A stretch of 64,000 nt of DNA from Corynebacterium sp. NML130628 (GTDB lineage Bacteria; Actinomycetota; Actinomycetes; Mycobacteriales; Mycobacteriaceae), in assembly GCF_001875665.1 (NCBI RefSeq), contig NZ_MLAL01000015.1, positions 22,953 to 86,952 of the forward strand. The letters run 5' to 3'. Positions within the stretch are counted from its first letter, which is position 1. Each line of letters begins with the position of its first letter. The translations under genes and the position numbers were made by a program. Below are positions 34,275 to 44,423 of this stretch, in pieces. The notes under the pieces are model-generated. The model was not told the origin of the DNA and ran no database searches. It saw only the letters and a list, made by a program, of their open reading frames with translations.

Positions 34275-34958
34275 GTGAAACTTGCCGTAGAACTCCAGCA
34301 AGTACTACTGAATCTTGCCAAGGCTGACCGCCAGGCCGCCCACCCCGACGCCGTGCGCGAAGAAGAAAAGGAGCTGAAGCGCCTCACCGACGAGCTTGAG
34401 CGCATGCGCGGTGCGGCGTCTGCGGCGCAGCTCGCAGTCGACGACATGGAGCTGGAGATCCTGCGCATCCAGGAGGACGAGCGCAAGCTCAAGCGCCGCG
34501 ACCTGGACAACAAGCGCATGCTCGGCGCCGAGACAGACGAGGAGCGCCGCAAGGACCTGCAGCACGACCGCTACGCCACGAAGTCCCGCATCGCGGACCT
34601 GCACTACGAGCTCAAGGAAGCCCACAACGAGATCGCGGCGCTGCGCAACAACCGCGACAACCACGGTGCGCGCCTGGATGGGCTCGAGCGCCAGGTCGAG
34701 GCCGCACAGCGCGCCGTCGACGCGTTGCCAGCACGCGAGCGCGTGGACACCGAGGCGCTGCGCAGCCAGCTGCCCGCAGACGTCCTCGAGGCCTACGACG
34801 AAATCGGGGCCGCCGCGTTTAACGGTCGCACCTGCAACGGCTGCTTCATCGCGCTGCCCGCCACCGAGCGCAACCAAGTCAACGCCACCCCGGCCGACGA
34901 GGTCCCGATGTGCCCGAACTGCGGCACACTGCTGGTCCGCACCCAAGTGCAGGAGTAA
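34275..34958 (+). CDS. C4-type zinc-ribbon protein with long coiled coil
   Basis: A 227-residue protein: a long helical coiled coil (~15-165) rich in E, R, K and L, followed by a zinc ribbon with CxxC pairs (TCNGCF near 193 and 'MCPNCG' near 217). This matches the CdsZ/Rv2229c family. GTG at 34275 has AAAGGAG about 12 bases upstream, a rather long distance. The role is probably nucleic-acid or ribosome related, by analogy only. Confidence 0.83.
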   Translation: MKLAVELQQVLLNLAKADRQAAHPDAVREEEKELKRLTDELERMRGAASAAQLAVDDMELEILRIQEDERKLKRRDLDNKRMLGAETDEERRKDLQHDRYATKSRIADLHYELKEAHNEIAALRNNRDNHGARLDGLERQVEAAQRAVDALPARERVDTEALRSQLPADVLEAYDEIGAAAFNGRTCNGCFIALPATERNQVNATPADEVPMCPNCGTLLVRTQVQE

Positions 34959-34962
34959 GCGC

Positions 34963-36126
34963 ATGAAGGTAGCCATGTTTTGCGACGGCGGCTCCCGTGG
35001 CAACCCCGGCGTCGCCGGAAGCGGTGCAGTCGTCTACGGCCCGGACGGGGAGACCCTGGCGGAAGTGGTCTACGCGGTGGGCAAGAAGTCCACGAACAAC
35101 GTGGCCGAGTACCACGGGCTCATCGAGGGGCTGAGGGCCGCCATCGACGCAGGCGCCGACGAAGTCGCCGTGTCCATGGACTCCAAACTCGTGGTTGAGC
35201 AGATGAACGGGCGCTGGAAGATCAAGCACCCCGACATGCAGCAGCTCGCGCTGCAGGCGAAGCAGCTGGCGCGCACGTGTAAGAAGGTCACCTACACGTG
35301 GGTGCCGCGCGCCAAGAACAAGAAAGCTGACGAGCTGTCCAACGTGGCTATGGATGCCGCCGCGAAAGGCAAAAAGGGCCTCGTTGCACACGAGGCGCCT
35401 GCGCAAGCACCGAAGCAGGCCGCCGAGCAAGTAGCCCCGGCAGCGCCCAAAGAGGCGCAGCCCCACGAGACCGCCAGCCCCGGCCACTGGTCCGGCACCG
35501 ACGCTCCGCGCACCCGCTTCGTCTTGTTGCGCCACGGTCAAACCGAGCACTCCGCCCGCCGCGTCTACAGCGGGCAGGCCAACCCGTCACTGACCGAAAT
35601 CGGGCAGGAGCAGGCGCGCCGGGCCGCGGCCGCGCTCGCCGAGATGGGGCACATCGACGTGATCGTGGCCTCCCCGCAGGCCCGCGCCCAGCAAACCGCG
35701 CAGGCCTGCGCGGAAGCACTTGGGATTGCGCGCGAAGATATTGTCACCGAGGATGGCTTCCGCGAGGTGGACTTCGGCGACTTCGAGGCGCTCAGCAGGC
35801 AGGATGCGCAGCAGCGCTACCCTGAGGAGTTCGAGGCCTGGCAGGCCTCCGCCGCCACCGCGCCGCCGAACGGCGAGTCGCTGGCGTCGCTGCACCGCCG
35901 CGTCACCTGCGCCCGGCTGCGCGTCCAGGAACGCTACGAGGGCAAGACCATCTTGCTGGTGGCGCACACCACACCGATCAAGTCGATGATCCGCCAGGGG
36001 CTGAACGTGAGCGCCGAGGTGTTCAAGCACCTGTTCTTGGACTTGGCGTCGATTTCCGTGGTGGAGTTCTACGGGGAGATGGGTGTGGTGCGCTGCGTCA
36101 ACGACGTTTCCCACCACCGAAAATAA
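34963..36126 (+). CDS. Bifunctional RNase HI / histidine-type acid phosphatase
   Basis: A 387-residue fusion like Rv2228c of M. tuberculosis. Residues ~1-140 form RNase HI (FCDGGSRGNPG with catalytic Asp; 'NNVAEYHGLI' Glu; 'VSMDSKLVV' Asp; 'RAKNKKADELSN' Asp). An Ala/Pro/Gln linker follows. Residues ~185-387 are a histidine phosphatase (LLRHGQTEH, His/Arg; 'GFREVDFGDFE'; 'LLVAHTTPIK' His), related to CobC alpha-ribazole phosphatase. AGGAG overlaps the stop of the zinc-ribbon gene four bases upstream. Activity of both halves appears intact. Confidence 0.93.
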   Translation: MKVAMFCDGGSRGNPGVAGSGAVVYGPDGETLAEVVYAVGKKSTNNVAEYHGLIEGLRAAIDAGADEVAVSMDSKLVVEQMNGRWKIKHPDMQQLALQAKQLARTCKKVTYTWVPRAKNKKADELSNVAMDAAAKGKKGLVAHEAPAQAPKQAAEQVAPAAPKEAQPHETASPGHWSGTDAPRTRFVLLRHGQTEHSARRVYSGQANPSLTEIGQEQARRAAAALAEMGHIDVIVASPQARAQQTAQACAEALGIAREDIVTEDGFREVDFGDFEALSRQDAQQRYPEEFEAWQASAATAPPNGESLASLHRRVTCARLRVQERYEGKTILLVAHTTPIKSMIRQGLNVSAEVFKHLFLDLASISVVEFYGEMGVVRCVNDVSHHRK

Positions 36127-36161
36127 AGCACACCGCCCGCCGTGTTGTAGAGTGGCACAGT

Positions 36162-36584
<423 letters not shown>

Positions 36585-36585
36585 C

Positions 36586-37779
36586 TTACACTTCGATCCT
36601 GCCAACCTCACCCGTGGTGACCGGGATGACCAGCAGGTGTTCCTCCATCCGGGAGGTAAAGTTTTCGGCTTTCGACGCCGGCACCAGCGCCAGCACCGAC
36701 TGGGAAACCCCAGGTGCGGCTGGTCGTGCGACGCTCGCTCCGCACTCGCATGCAAGCTGCCCTAGCAGCGCCGGGGTGGCTAGGGCCTCGTCAGCGGCGT
36801 CGCCAGCATGCGGACTCAGTGCGCCGACAAGCGCATCGATCTGCTGCGAACGCAGGGCTTGTGCGGCGGCCAGCGCGCGTGCCGTTTCGTCCTCGCAGCG
36901 CTGCAGTACCTCGCGGGCGCGCTGCGGATCCGGCGCGGAGCTATCGCCAACGGTGTGGCGGGCCTCCACCCATTGGACGACGCGCGCGGTCGCATCCGGG
37001 AGCTGGCGCAGGGAGGCCACGCCGAAGTTCGTGGCAGCGGCCTCGATGAACTCCTGGCGTCGGCGCATCGAATCCGCGTACGCGTCCGGCTGTGGTGCCG
37101 GATCCTTGGCGACCACGAACATCCGCAGTCCGAGGCGCTCCGGGTGGGTGACCTGCGTGACCGATCCGTCCGCCTGCTCTACCAGGTTCAGCGTGGCACC
37201 GTGCCCGCGAAGCGCTGCGGTGTAGCGCGCCTTCAGCGGGCTGGACGTGGCGTAGGCTGTCGCGGACTGGGCACAGACGTCCGCGAGCTTCGTGCGCAGC
37301 GGAGGGGCGTCGACATCGTCGTGGGCGCCAGCGCACGCCAGCGTGATCGCGGCTTCCGCGGCGGCAATTTCGCCGAGGCCAACACCGTGGGGCACGTGGG
37401 AGACTACGGAAATGTTCATCCCCGTGGTCTCGCGGGAGAGGACCTGGCGGTGGATGAGCATGTGGATCAGCCCCGTAATCCGGTGTGCGAGCTGTGCCTC
37501 CTCCGTGCCCCCGGTGGGCGCGTTGAGCGCCGCGAGGGTGCTGGTTGCGGCGAGGACCTGGCCGTCGGCACGCATGAACTGGAGTGAAATTACATCGTCC
37601 GACCTGCGGTTTACCGCGGCGCACACCCGCTGTTGGGCAAGCCCGATGATGCTCGCCCCACCATAATTATCGACGCCATCACCAGCCACCACCACCGTCG
37701 CAGGCGCGGAAGCGACGTGGTCGGGGGCGCAGCCAGCATGGTGGGCATGCGCGGCACGCATCTCCTGTTGGACATTCAT
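36586..37779 (-). CDS. Galactokinase-like GHMP protein, probably catalytically degenerate
   Basis: A 397-residue protein of galactokinase length and fold, starting at MNVQQEM (37779). The galactokinase signature APGRVNLIGEHTDYNGG appears as 'APATVVVAGDGVDNYGG', so the Arg, Glu and His of the sugar site are missing. The GHMP loop reads 'PHGVGLGEIAAAE' instead of P-x-G-x-G-L-S-S-S. The region that should carry the catalytic Asp (M-D-Q) reads 'SSPLKARYTAAL'. A paralogue without kinase activity is likely. It converges on rnpB. Confidence 0.75.
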   Translation of the reverse strand: MNVQQEMRAAHAHHAGCAPDHVASAPATVVVAGDGVDNYGGASIIGLAQQRVCAAVNRRSDDVISLQFMRADGQVLAATSTLAALNAPTGGTEEAQLAHRITGLIHMLIHRQVLSRETTGMNISVVSHVPHGVGLGEIAAAEAAITLACAGAHDDVDAPPLRTKLADVCAQSATAYATSSPLKARYTAALRGHGATLNLVEQADGSVTQVTHPERLGLRMFVVAKDPAPQPDAYADSMRRRQEFIEAAATNFGVASLRQLPDATARVVQWVEARHTVGDSSAPDPQRAREVLQRCEDETARALAAAQALRSQQIDALVGALSPHAGDAADEALATPALLGQLACECGASVARPAAPGVSQSVLALVPASKAENFTSRMEEHLLVIPVTTGEVGRIEV

Positions 37780-37816
37780 AGGGCACAACCATACCCGTGG
37801 CGCTAAGGTGGGCGCC

Positions 37817-38020
37817 ATGAGTGGAAACTTCTATTACAACCCAACCACCGGCGAAATCACCGAGGGCAAAGTGCAGTCCTGGGAAAACCGCATGGGCCCA
37901 TACCAGACACGCGAGGAAGCCGAGGATGCCCTGCGCATCGCGGCAGCGCGTAACCAGCAAGCGGACGCCGACGAAGCCGCCGAGGATAACTGGGGTACCC
38001 CGCCTGCCTGGGAAAAGTAG
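37817..38020 (+). CDS. Small conserved protein (67 residues), SPOR-like
   Basis: The text 'FYYNPTTGEITEGK' and 'GPYQTREEAEDALRIA' fits a small actinobacterial protein related to SPOR-like repeats: an aromatic opening followed by a 'GPY.T.EEA...L' segment. Start at 37817 (MSGN) follows AGGTGG; the GTG at 37808 is less likely. Divergent from the GalK-like gene over ~37 bp. Confidence 0.7.
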   Translation: MSGNFYYNPTTGEITEGKVQSWENRMGPYQTREEAEDALRIAAARNQQADADEAAEDNWGTPPAWEK

Positions 38021-38032
38021 CCCCTCCTTCGG

Positions 38033-39592
38033 TTACAGAACTTTCTGCGCGGCCTTCTTTACCTCGCGCACCGCACCGAAGTAGCCGCGCAGCGCCTTTT
38101 CGCCGTCGCGGAGTTCGCGCTGGAAGCACATGCCGTATGCGAAGACATCCTCGTCGCGCCGACGCGCCATGTCCGCGAGCACGAGTAGTTCTTCGCGCGA
38201 GGTGGCGCAGTCCTCGAAGTCGCCAAGCATGGACTGTAGGCGCTTGCAAGCCTTGACGAGCCGCTTGAACTTTGGGTCGCCAGTGGCGGCTGCGGCGTAG
38301 CGTAACCGTTTGGCGGCCTTGCGCACGTCGTGCACGTATGCCTCGCGCTTGGTGCGAGGCAGGGACGTGTCGTGGTAGCGGTCGTCGACCTTGGCGTGGC
38401 GCTTCTTCAGCTTCTTATACGCCTTGCGCACGTGGCGGGCAAGGATCTCGTCGATCTTGGCGCTGCCTTCGATGCCCTCGCGCACGCGTGGCGGGTTCGC
38501 GATGAGCTCATCGATGGCGTCGAGAAGCTCAAGGTAGGCGTCACTATTGCACAGTTCCACCGCGTCTCGGTGCGCGAGCGTGTACGCGCGCTGCATGTCC
38601 TCGCGCAGGTGCGTGGCGGCGGCCTCGTCGATGCAGTCGGAGTCGTCGGTGTCGAGCAGCTGCAGCCACCGGGCGTGGACCACCTCGGCGTCGCGCGCTA
38701 CCCCGAGCACGCCCGCGACGTGCTTGAGTTCCTTCTCGATGTTCGAAAACGCATCGCCCTCGACGAGCCCGTCGAAGGTGCGCAGGATGGAGCGCAGCTT
38801 CCGGATTGCCACGCGCTGCTGGTGCACCGAATCTGGTTCGTCGGCGCGCACGGCGCGGTCGCCGTGGACGATGGCGTCGCGAAGCTCGCGCACGGAAGCA
38901 AGCAGTAAGCGCAGTGGGGAATCCGCAGGCAGGTGCGCCTCGCGAAGATGTGGCGGCAGGGGAGCCTTCCCCAAGGAGTCGCCGAGCGCGGACGTCAGCT
39001 TCGACGGCGAAGCAGACGGGCGAGCGCCAGAGGCAAGCAGGTAGCGCTCCGCCTGGCGCAGCAGCGACGCACCGGCGTCGGTGCCCGCAACCTGCTCCGT
39101 GAGCTCGAGTTCCCACTCGCGCCAGGACGTGCTCGAACCTCCCGGCAGCAGCGAGCGGGCGGAGACGTGGTCGTCGCAAAACTCGGCGACGGGCCGGCCG
39201 TCCGCATCGGCGAGGATCGTCTCCACACGGTGGTTGTTCACCTGGGCGATCGGCTGCAGGGGGTGGTGGCGCACGATAGCTCGGACGGCGTCGACAAGCT
39301 CCTGCGGGACCGTGTGCGGATCCCCGAGCGGGCAACGCAACTCCGTGCGGCCCTGACCTGCCGGAATCTTCATGTGCCAGCCGTCATCGGAGCCACCCGT
39401 GCGGCGGCGCAACGTGATCTTCTCGCGCGTCAGGCGCAGGTCAGCCGTGTCGTAGTAGATTGCCGAGAGCTGCTGGTGGCTCGTACTCGCAAGCGCGCAT
39501 ACCCCCGGAAGCTGGCGCAGATCGGGGACGGCGGTGGAATCGTCGACAGCTAACTTGATCTCAATTTCAACGAACTGATGTGGTGCGGCCAC
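38033..39592 (-). CDS. CYTH and CHAD domain protein
   Basis: A 519-residue protein. The N-terminal CYTH (triphosphatase tunnel) domain has 'EIEIKLAVDD' (ExExK) near residue 9 and 'LRRRTGGSDDGWHMKIP'. The C-terminal CHAD domain (~225-519) is helical with conserved His ('DSVHQQRVAIRKLRSILRTF', 'YVHDVRKAAKRLRYAA'), implicated in polyphosphate binding. This fits an inorganic triphosphatase or polyphosphate-linked protein. Divergent from glnA2; 13 bp from the convergent small gene. Confidence 0.9.
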   Translation of the reverse strand: MAAPHQFVEIEIKLAVDDSTAVPDLRQLPGVCALASTSHQQLSAIYYDTADLRLTREKITLRRRTGGSDDGWHMKIPAGQGRTELRCPLGDPHTVPQELVDAVRAIVRHHPLQPIAQVNNHRVETILADADGRPVAEFCDDHVSARSLLPGGSSTSWREWELELTEQVAGTDAGASLLRQAERYLLASGARPSASPSKLTSALGDSLGKAPLPPHLREAHLPADSPLRLLLASVRELRDAIVHGDRAVRADEPDSVHQQRVAIRKLRSILRTFDGLVEGDAFSNIEKELKHVAGVLGVARDAEVVHARWLQLLDTDDSDCIDEAAATHLREDMQRAYTLAHRDAVELCNSDAYLELLDAIDELIANPPRVREGIEGSAKIDEILARHVRKAYKKLKKRHAKVDDRYHDTSLPRTKREAYVHDVRKAAKRLRYAAAATGDPKFKRLVKACKRLQSMLGDFEDCATSREELLVLADMARRRDEDVFAYGMCFQRELRDGEKALRGYFGAVREVKKAAQKVL

Positions 39593-39698
39593 GGGAAAGC
39601 CCTACTTTCAACACGACGTATGTGCGGTTACCGCAAAGTCTAACGCGTCCGCCCGCTTTCACGACGCCACAAGCGCAGGCGCAGTAGGGTACAACACT

Positions 39699-41033
39699 AT
39701 GGACACGCAACAGGAAAACGTACTTCGCATGGTTGAACAGCGAGACATCGCGTTCATCCGCCTGTGGTTTACCGACATTTTCGGATCCCTGAAAACCGTC
39801 ATGATGAGCCCCGCCGAACTCGAAGCAGCCTTCGACGAAGGCGTAGGTTTCGACGGCTCCTCCATCGAGGGCTTCTCCCGCATCTCCGAGTCCGACACCT
39901 TGTTGCGTCCGGACCCCTCCTCTTTCCAGCCGCTGCCGTTCGACGAAGGCACCGGCCTGCAGACCGCCCGCATGTTCTGCGACATCACCATGCCGGACGG
40001 GGATCCGCTCTACGCGGACCCGCGCCAGGTGCTTCGCCGCCAGATGACGCACGCGCGCGAGCTCGGGTTCGAGTTCAACGCCAGCCCCGAAATCGAGTAC
40101 TACGTGCTCAAACAGAACACGCTGGGGGAGGACCCGGTACCCGCGGACAAAGGCGGCTACTTCGATCAGGCGAAACGCAACGAGGCACCGAAGCTGCGCC
40201 GCCAGGCGATCGCCGCGCTCGAATACATGGGCATCGTCACTGAGTTTTCCCACCACGAGGCCAGCGCCGGACAGCAGGAGATCGACCTGCGGCACACCGA
40301 CGCGCTGACCATGGCAGACAACGTGGTCACGTTCCGCTACATCGTGAAGACCGTTGCGGAAGCCAACGGCGTGCACGCCACGTTCATGCCGAAGCCGTTC
40401 GCAGACATGGACGGCTCCGCCATGCACACCCACTTCTCACTGTGGGAGGGGGAGACCAACGCCTTTCACGACCCGGACGACGAGATTTCGCTGTCGAAGA
40501 CCGGCCGACAGTTCATCGCGGGCATCATCGAGCACGCCAACGAGATCTCCGCGGTGACCAACCAGTGGGTCAACTCGTATAAGCGCCTCCAATTCGGCTC
40601 CGAGGCGCCGACAGCGGCGACGTGGGGAGTATCGAACCGCTCCGCGATGGTGCGCGTGCCCACCTACCGCCTGCACAAGGCGGACTCGCGCCGCATCGAG
40701 GTCCGTTCGCTGGATTCCGCCTGCAACCCCTACCTGGCGTACGCGGCGGTGCTTGCGGCGGGGCTGCGCGGCATCGAGGGCGAGTACGAGCTTGACGAGC
40801 CAACTCGCGACGACGTGTTCGCGCTCACCCGCCGTGAGCGCCGCGCGATGGGGTACCGCGACCTGCCGAACTCACTCGACCAGGCGCTGCGTCACCTGGA
40901 ACGCTCCGAGTTCATGGCGGAGGTGCTCGGGGAGCAGGTCTACGAGTTCTTCCTGCGCTCGAAGTGGGACGAGTACCACGCCTACACCTCCCAAATCACC
41001 CCGTGGGAACTCGAGCACGGCATCGACCTTTAA
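39699..41033 (+). CDS. glnA2: Glutamine synthetase type I, GlnA2
   Basis: ATP-dependent amidation of glutamate. The 444-residue length fits GSI-alpha (GlnA2) rather than GlnA1 (~475). Visible: 'DIFGSLKTV', 'FDGSSIEGFS' (51-60), the metal-binding 'SPEIEYYVL', 'GSAMHTHFSLW', 'NRSAMVRVP', and 'RIEVRSLDSACNPYLA'. The adenylylation loop with its Tyr (KNLYDLP) of GlnA1 is replaced by 'RERRAMGYRDLPNSLDQAL', so it is probably not a GlnE target despite being next to it. 16 bp upstream of glnE, same operon. Confidence 0.93.
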   Translation: MDTQQENVLRMVEQRDIAFIRLWFTDIFGSLKTVMMSPAELEAAFDEGVGFDGSSIEGFSRISESDTLLRPDPSSFQPLPFDEGTGLQTARMFCDITMPDGDPLYADPRQVLRRQMTHARELGFEFNASPEIEYYVLKQNTLGEDPVPADKGGYFDQAKRNEAPKLRRQAIAALEYMGIVTEFSHHEASAGQQEIDLRHTDALTMADNVVTFRYIVKTVAEANGVHATFMPKPFADMDGSAMHTHFSLWEGETNAFHDPDDEISLSKTGRQFIAGIIEHANEISAVTNQWVNSYKRLQFGSEAPTAATWGVSNRSAMVRVPTYRLHKADSRRIEVRSLDSACNPYLAYAAVLAAGLRGIEGEYELDEPTRDDVFALTRRERRAMGYRDLPNSLDQALRHLERSEFMAEVLGEQVYEFFLRSKWDEYHAYTSQITPWELEHGIDL

Positions 41034-41049
41034 GCCTCTAAGGAGCTCC

Positions 41050-44000
41050 ATGTCTGCAGCAGCATCCCTGCCGAATCCGGCGAAGCTCGGATTGACCAGC
41101 CCGCGCGCCGCCGAGGACCTGGCCACGCTCGGCATCACCGACGCGAAGGTGCTCGCAGCGCTTGGCGACGCCGGTGATCCCGACCTCGCGCTCAACACGC
41201 TCTACCGCCTCTTTAGCGCGCTTGACGACGCCACATCCTGGGAAGACGTGCACGCCTACCTGGCGCGCGATGCCCAGTTCCGTGCGCGTCTGTTCGCGCT
41301 GCTCGGCGGGTCGACCGCGTTGTCCGACCACCTGGTGGCGCACCCGCAGCGCTGGCGCACCTTGCTCGAGCCGCTGCCCGGCAGCGAGGAGCTCTTCCGT
41401 ACGATGCTCGCCGCCGTCGACGCCGTGCCGGTCGCGCTCGAGGGTGACACCGCACGCGAGGACCTCACCACCCCCGGCACCTACCGCGCGGGGCAGGAGT
41501 GGTCACGCCACTCCAGCGCCACCGCACCGCTTCGCGAGCACTACCTCACCCTCATGATGCGCATCGCCGCCTCCGACCTCGCAGGTGAGGTGGGCTACCG
41601 CGACGTCACAGAGTACGTCACCACGCTCGCCGACGCCGCCCTGACCGCTGCGCTGGCCGTCGCCATCCGCGAAACCTACGGCGACGACGAACCCGACGCC
41701 CAATTGGCAATCATGGCGATGGGCAAATGCGGCGCCCGCGAACTGAACTACATCTCCGACGTCGACGTCATCTTCGTCGCCGACCCCGCCACCGCCGCGG
41801 CCACCAAGACCGCCAGCATCGTGATGCAGCTGGGCACCGCCTGCTTCTTCAAGGTCGACGCCAGCCTCCGCCCCGAGGGCAAGTCCGGCGCGCTTGTGCG
41901 CACCGTCGACAGCCACCTGACTTACTACAAACGCTGGGCGCAGACCTGGGAGTTCCAGGCGCTGCTCAAGGCCCGCACGATGACCGGCAACGCCGAGGTG
42001 GGGCAGCGCTATATTGCGGCGTTGCGCCCGCTAGTCTGGGAGGCGTCGCAACGCACAAGCTTCGTCGAGGACGTCCAAGCGATGCGCAGGCGCGTACTCG
42101 AGCACGTGCCAAAAGACCTGCGTGAGCGCGAGCTCAAGCTTGGCAGCGGCGGGCTTCGCGACGTCGAATTTGCCGTCCAACTGCTACAACTCGTGCACGG
42201 GCGCATCGACCCAAGTATTCGGGTGAAGAACACCGTCGATGCGCTCCAGGTGCTCACCGACAGCGGGTACATCGGCCGCGAGGACGGCGCCAAACTTATC
42301 GACGCCTACGAGTTCCTCCGCCTGCTTGAGCACCGACTACAACTCACCCGGTTCAAGCGCACCCATCAGCTGCCCAAACCGGACGATGTGAAGGCGCTGC
42401 GGTGGCTCGCCCGCACCGCGGGCTTCCGCACAGGCCCGCGCGCAACCGCAACGGAAGCGCTGCGCACTCGCTTAAAACAGGTCCGATTCACCGTAGCTAA
42501 TCTCCACGAACGCATCTTTTACCGCCCGCTGCTCAGCGCGGTGGTGAACTTGAGCTACGGCGAAGCAACTTTGAGCGCCGACGCCGTCAAAGCCCAGCTG
42601 GCCGCACTCGGCTACCGCCACCCGGCCCGTGCCCACGACCACCTCACCGCACTGGTGAAAGGCACTTCGCGCAGAGCGAAGCTACAGGCCATCCTGCTGC
42701 CGACGCTCATGCATTGGCTGGGTGGCACCGCGGACCCGGACGCGGGGCTTTTGAACTACCGCAAGCTTTCGGAGGCCGCGGAGGACAAGAGCTGGTTTTT
42801 GCGGATGCTGCGCGACGAAGGCGTGGTCAGCCAGCGACTCATGCAGATTCTGGGGACCAGCCCGTACGCCTCCGAGCTGATCATCGCGGCCCCTGAGGTG
42901 GTCAAACTCTTCGGCGACGGCTCCGCGGGGCCGCGCCTCATCGAGGCGGCGCCCGACCAAGTGGAGAAGGCGATCGTCGCAGCCGCCGCGCGCTACGAGG
43001 ACCCGGACCGCGCGGTAGCGGTAGCGCGTTCGCTGCGCCGGGCGGAGCTTGCCCGCATCGCCGCCGCCGACCTCCTCGGCTTCATGGAGGTGCGCCAGGT
43101 TTGCGAGGAGCTCACCTACGTGTGGGACGCCGTCCTGCGCGCAGCGCTCGCCGCCGAGATGCGCGCCCAGCACGAGGACCCCGACCGCCCAGCGCCGGCG
43201 CGCATCGCGGTGATCGGGATGGGCAGGCTCGGCGGGGCGGAGCTCGGCTACGGCTCGGACGCAGACGTAATGGTGGTGGTCGCAGCTAGCGAGGGCTACG
43301 ACGACCACGAGGCGACCGTGTGGGCCGCCAAAGTCATCGAAGCGATGCGCGCGCGCCTGGCCAAACCGAGCGCCGACCCGCCACTCGAGGTGGACCTCGG
43401 ACTGCGCCCCGAGGGCCGCTCCGGCGCGGTGGTGCGCACAGTGGAGTCCTACGAGCGTTACTACACCGAGTGGGGCGAGGTGTGGGAGCGCCAGGCGCTG
43501 CTGCGCGCTATCACCATCGCCGGCGACCGGGACCTCGGCGCGGACTTCCTGCGCGTCATCGACCCGGTGCGCTACCCACCGGAGGGCGCGAGCCAACGCG
43601 ACATCAGGGAAGTACGCCGCATCAAGGCGCGCGTGGACAACGAGCGCCTGCCACGCGGGGCGGACCGCGCCACACACACCAAGCTGGGCCGCGGGGCGCT
43701 CGCCGACGTCGAGTGGACCGTCCAGCTGCTCACGATGATGCACGCGCACACCCACCCGGCCTTGCACACCACCTCCACGCTGGAGGCCCTCGACTACCTC
43801 GCCGACCCCGACGACGACCTACCGCAGGTCATCGCGCCACAGCAGGCCCGCCAGCTGCGCGAGGCATGGCTGATGGCCACCAGGGCCCGCAACGCCATCG
43901 TGCTCGTCACCGGCAAGCGCACCGACCAGCTGCCCGCGCCGGGCACGCAGCTCGGCCCCGTCGCTGGTTCCGCGGGCTACAGCCCGGAGCACCAACAGCA

Positions 44001-44094
44001 GTTCCTGGAGGACTATCGGCGCACCACCCGCCGCGCATACCACGTGGTTGAGGAGGTGTTTTGGGGAGAGGCCCCCTCGCACGAGTTCGAATAA
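41050..44094 (+). CDS. glnE: Glutamine synthetase adenylyltransferase/deadenylase
   Basis: Bifunctional enzyme that adenylylates and deadenylylates glutamine synthetase in response to nitrogen. 1014 residues; the start at 41050 follows AAGGAG (the longer frame to 40753 overlaps glnA2 out of frame). Two nucleotidyltransferase domains show the motif G-M-G-x-x-G-x-x-E-L followed by S-D-x-D-x: one at ~222-240 (MGKCGARELNYISDVDV) and a second near 722-745 (MGRLGGAELGYGSDADV), with the helical linker between. Ends four bases before the next gene. Confidence 0.95.
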   Translation: MSAAASLPNPAKLGLTSPRAAEDLATLGITDAKVLAALGDAGDPDLALNTLYRLFSALDDATSWEDVHAYLARDAQFRARLFALLGGSTALSDHLVAHPQRWRTLLEPLPGSEELFRTMLAAVDAVPVALEGDTAREDLTTPGTYRAGQEWSRHSSATAPLREHYLTLMMRIAASDLAGEVGYRDVTEYVTTLADAALTAALAVAIRETYGDDEPDAQLAIMAMGKCGARELNYISDVDVIFVADPATAAATKTASIVMQLGTACFFKVDASLRPEGKSGALVRTVDSHLTYYKRWAQTWEFQALLKARTMTGNAEVGQRYIAALRPLVWEASQRTSFVEDVQAMRRRVLEHVPKDLRERELKLGSGGLRDVEFAVQLLQLVHGRIDPSIRVKNTVDALQVLTDSGYIGREDGAKLIDAYEFLRLLEHRLQLTRFKRTHQLPKPDDVKALRWLARTAGFRTGPRATATEALRTRLKQVRFTVANLHERIFYRPLLSAVVNLSYGEATLSADAVKAQLAALGYRHPARAHDHLTALVKGTSRRAKLQAILLPTLMHWLGGTADPDAGLLNYRKLSEAAEDKSWFLRMLRDEGVVSQRLMQILGTSPYASELIIAAPEVVKLFGDGSAGPRLIEAAPDQVEKAIVAAAARYEDPDRAVAVARSLRRAELARIAAADLLGFMEVRQVCEELTYVWDAVLRAALAAEMRAQHEDPDRPAPARIAVIGMGRLGGAELGYGSDADVMVVVAASEGYDDHEATVWAAKVIEAMRARLAKPSADPPLEVDLGLRPEGRSGAVVRTVESYERYYTEWGEVWERQALLRAITIAGDRDLGADFLRVIDPVRYPPEGASQRDIREVRRIKARVDNERLPRGADRATHTKLGRGALADVEWTVQLLTMMHAHTHPALHTTSTLEALDYLADPDDDLPQVIAPQQARQLREAWLMATRARNAIVLVTGKRTDQLPAPGTQLGPVAGSAGYSPEHQQQFLEDYRRTTRRAYHVVEEVFWGEAPSHEFE

Positions 44095-44097
44095 CTT

Positions 44098-44415
44098 ATG
44101 CTGGTGCCCATGGCTGTACAGATTGCAATTGACCTTGAACACGCAACGTTCGCGGACCTCGTCGCACTTGTCGACGCCGCCCGCGTCGCCGGCGTTACCT
44201 CCGACACCGAACTCGAGCTGGCAGATTCCACGCTGAGCATCGCTGTTGAACCAGGCAGCGCGGACGCCGACCCGCGGCTCGTGCCCGAGCGCTCCCACGA
44301 GGAACACACGACGGTCTCTTCGCCGGGCTCCTCGGCGCTGCCGCAGCTTGGCGACGCCGCCATCCGCTCCGTCGTGGACATCCTGACCGGGCGCCAGGAA
44401 CCGCCGCGGCGTTAG
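44098..44415 (+). CDS. Small conserved hypothetical protein downstream of glnE
   Basis: A 105-residue acidic protein with 'VQIAIDLEHATFADLVALVDAARVAGV' and a Ser/Gly-rich linker, then 'GDAAIRSVVDILTG'. A start at 44110 is also possible. It lies three bases after glnE. Family not recognised. Confidence 0.65.
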   Translation: MLVPMAVQIAIDLEHATFADLVALVDAARVAGVTSDTELELADSTLSIAVEPGSADADPRLVPERSHEEHTTVSSPGSSALPQLGDAAIRSVVDILTGRQEPPRR

Positions 44416-44423
44416 CGATTTTC

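Noticed and set aside
40753..41049. Longer glnE start inside glnA2
   Set aside because: The overlap is out of frame with glnA2, and AAGGAG directly precedes the ATG at 41050.
42682..43767. 361-codon minus-strand frame over glnE
   Set aside because: Antisense of glnE with Ala/Arg/His-rich composition typical of shadow frames.
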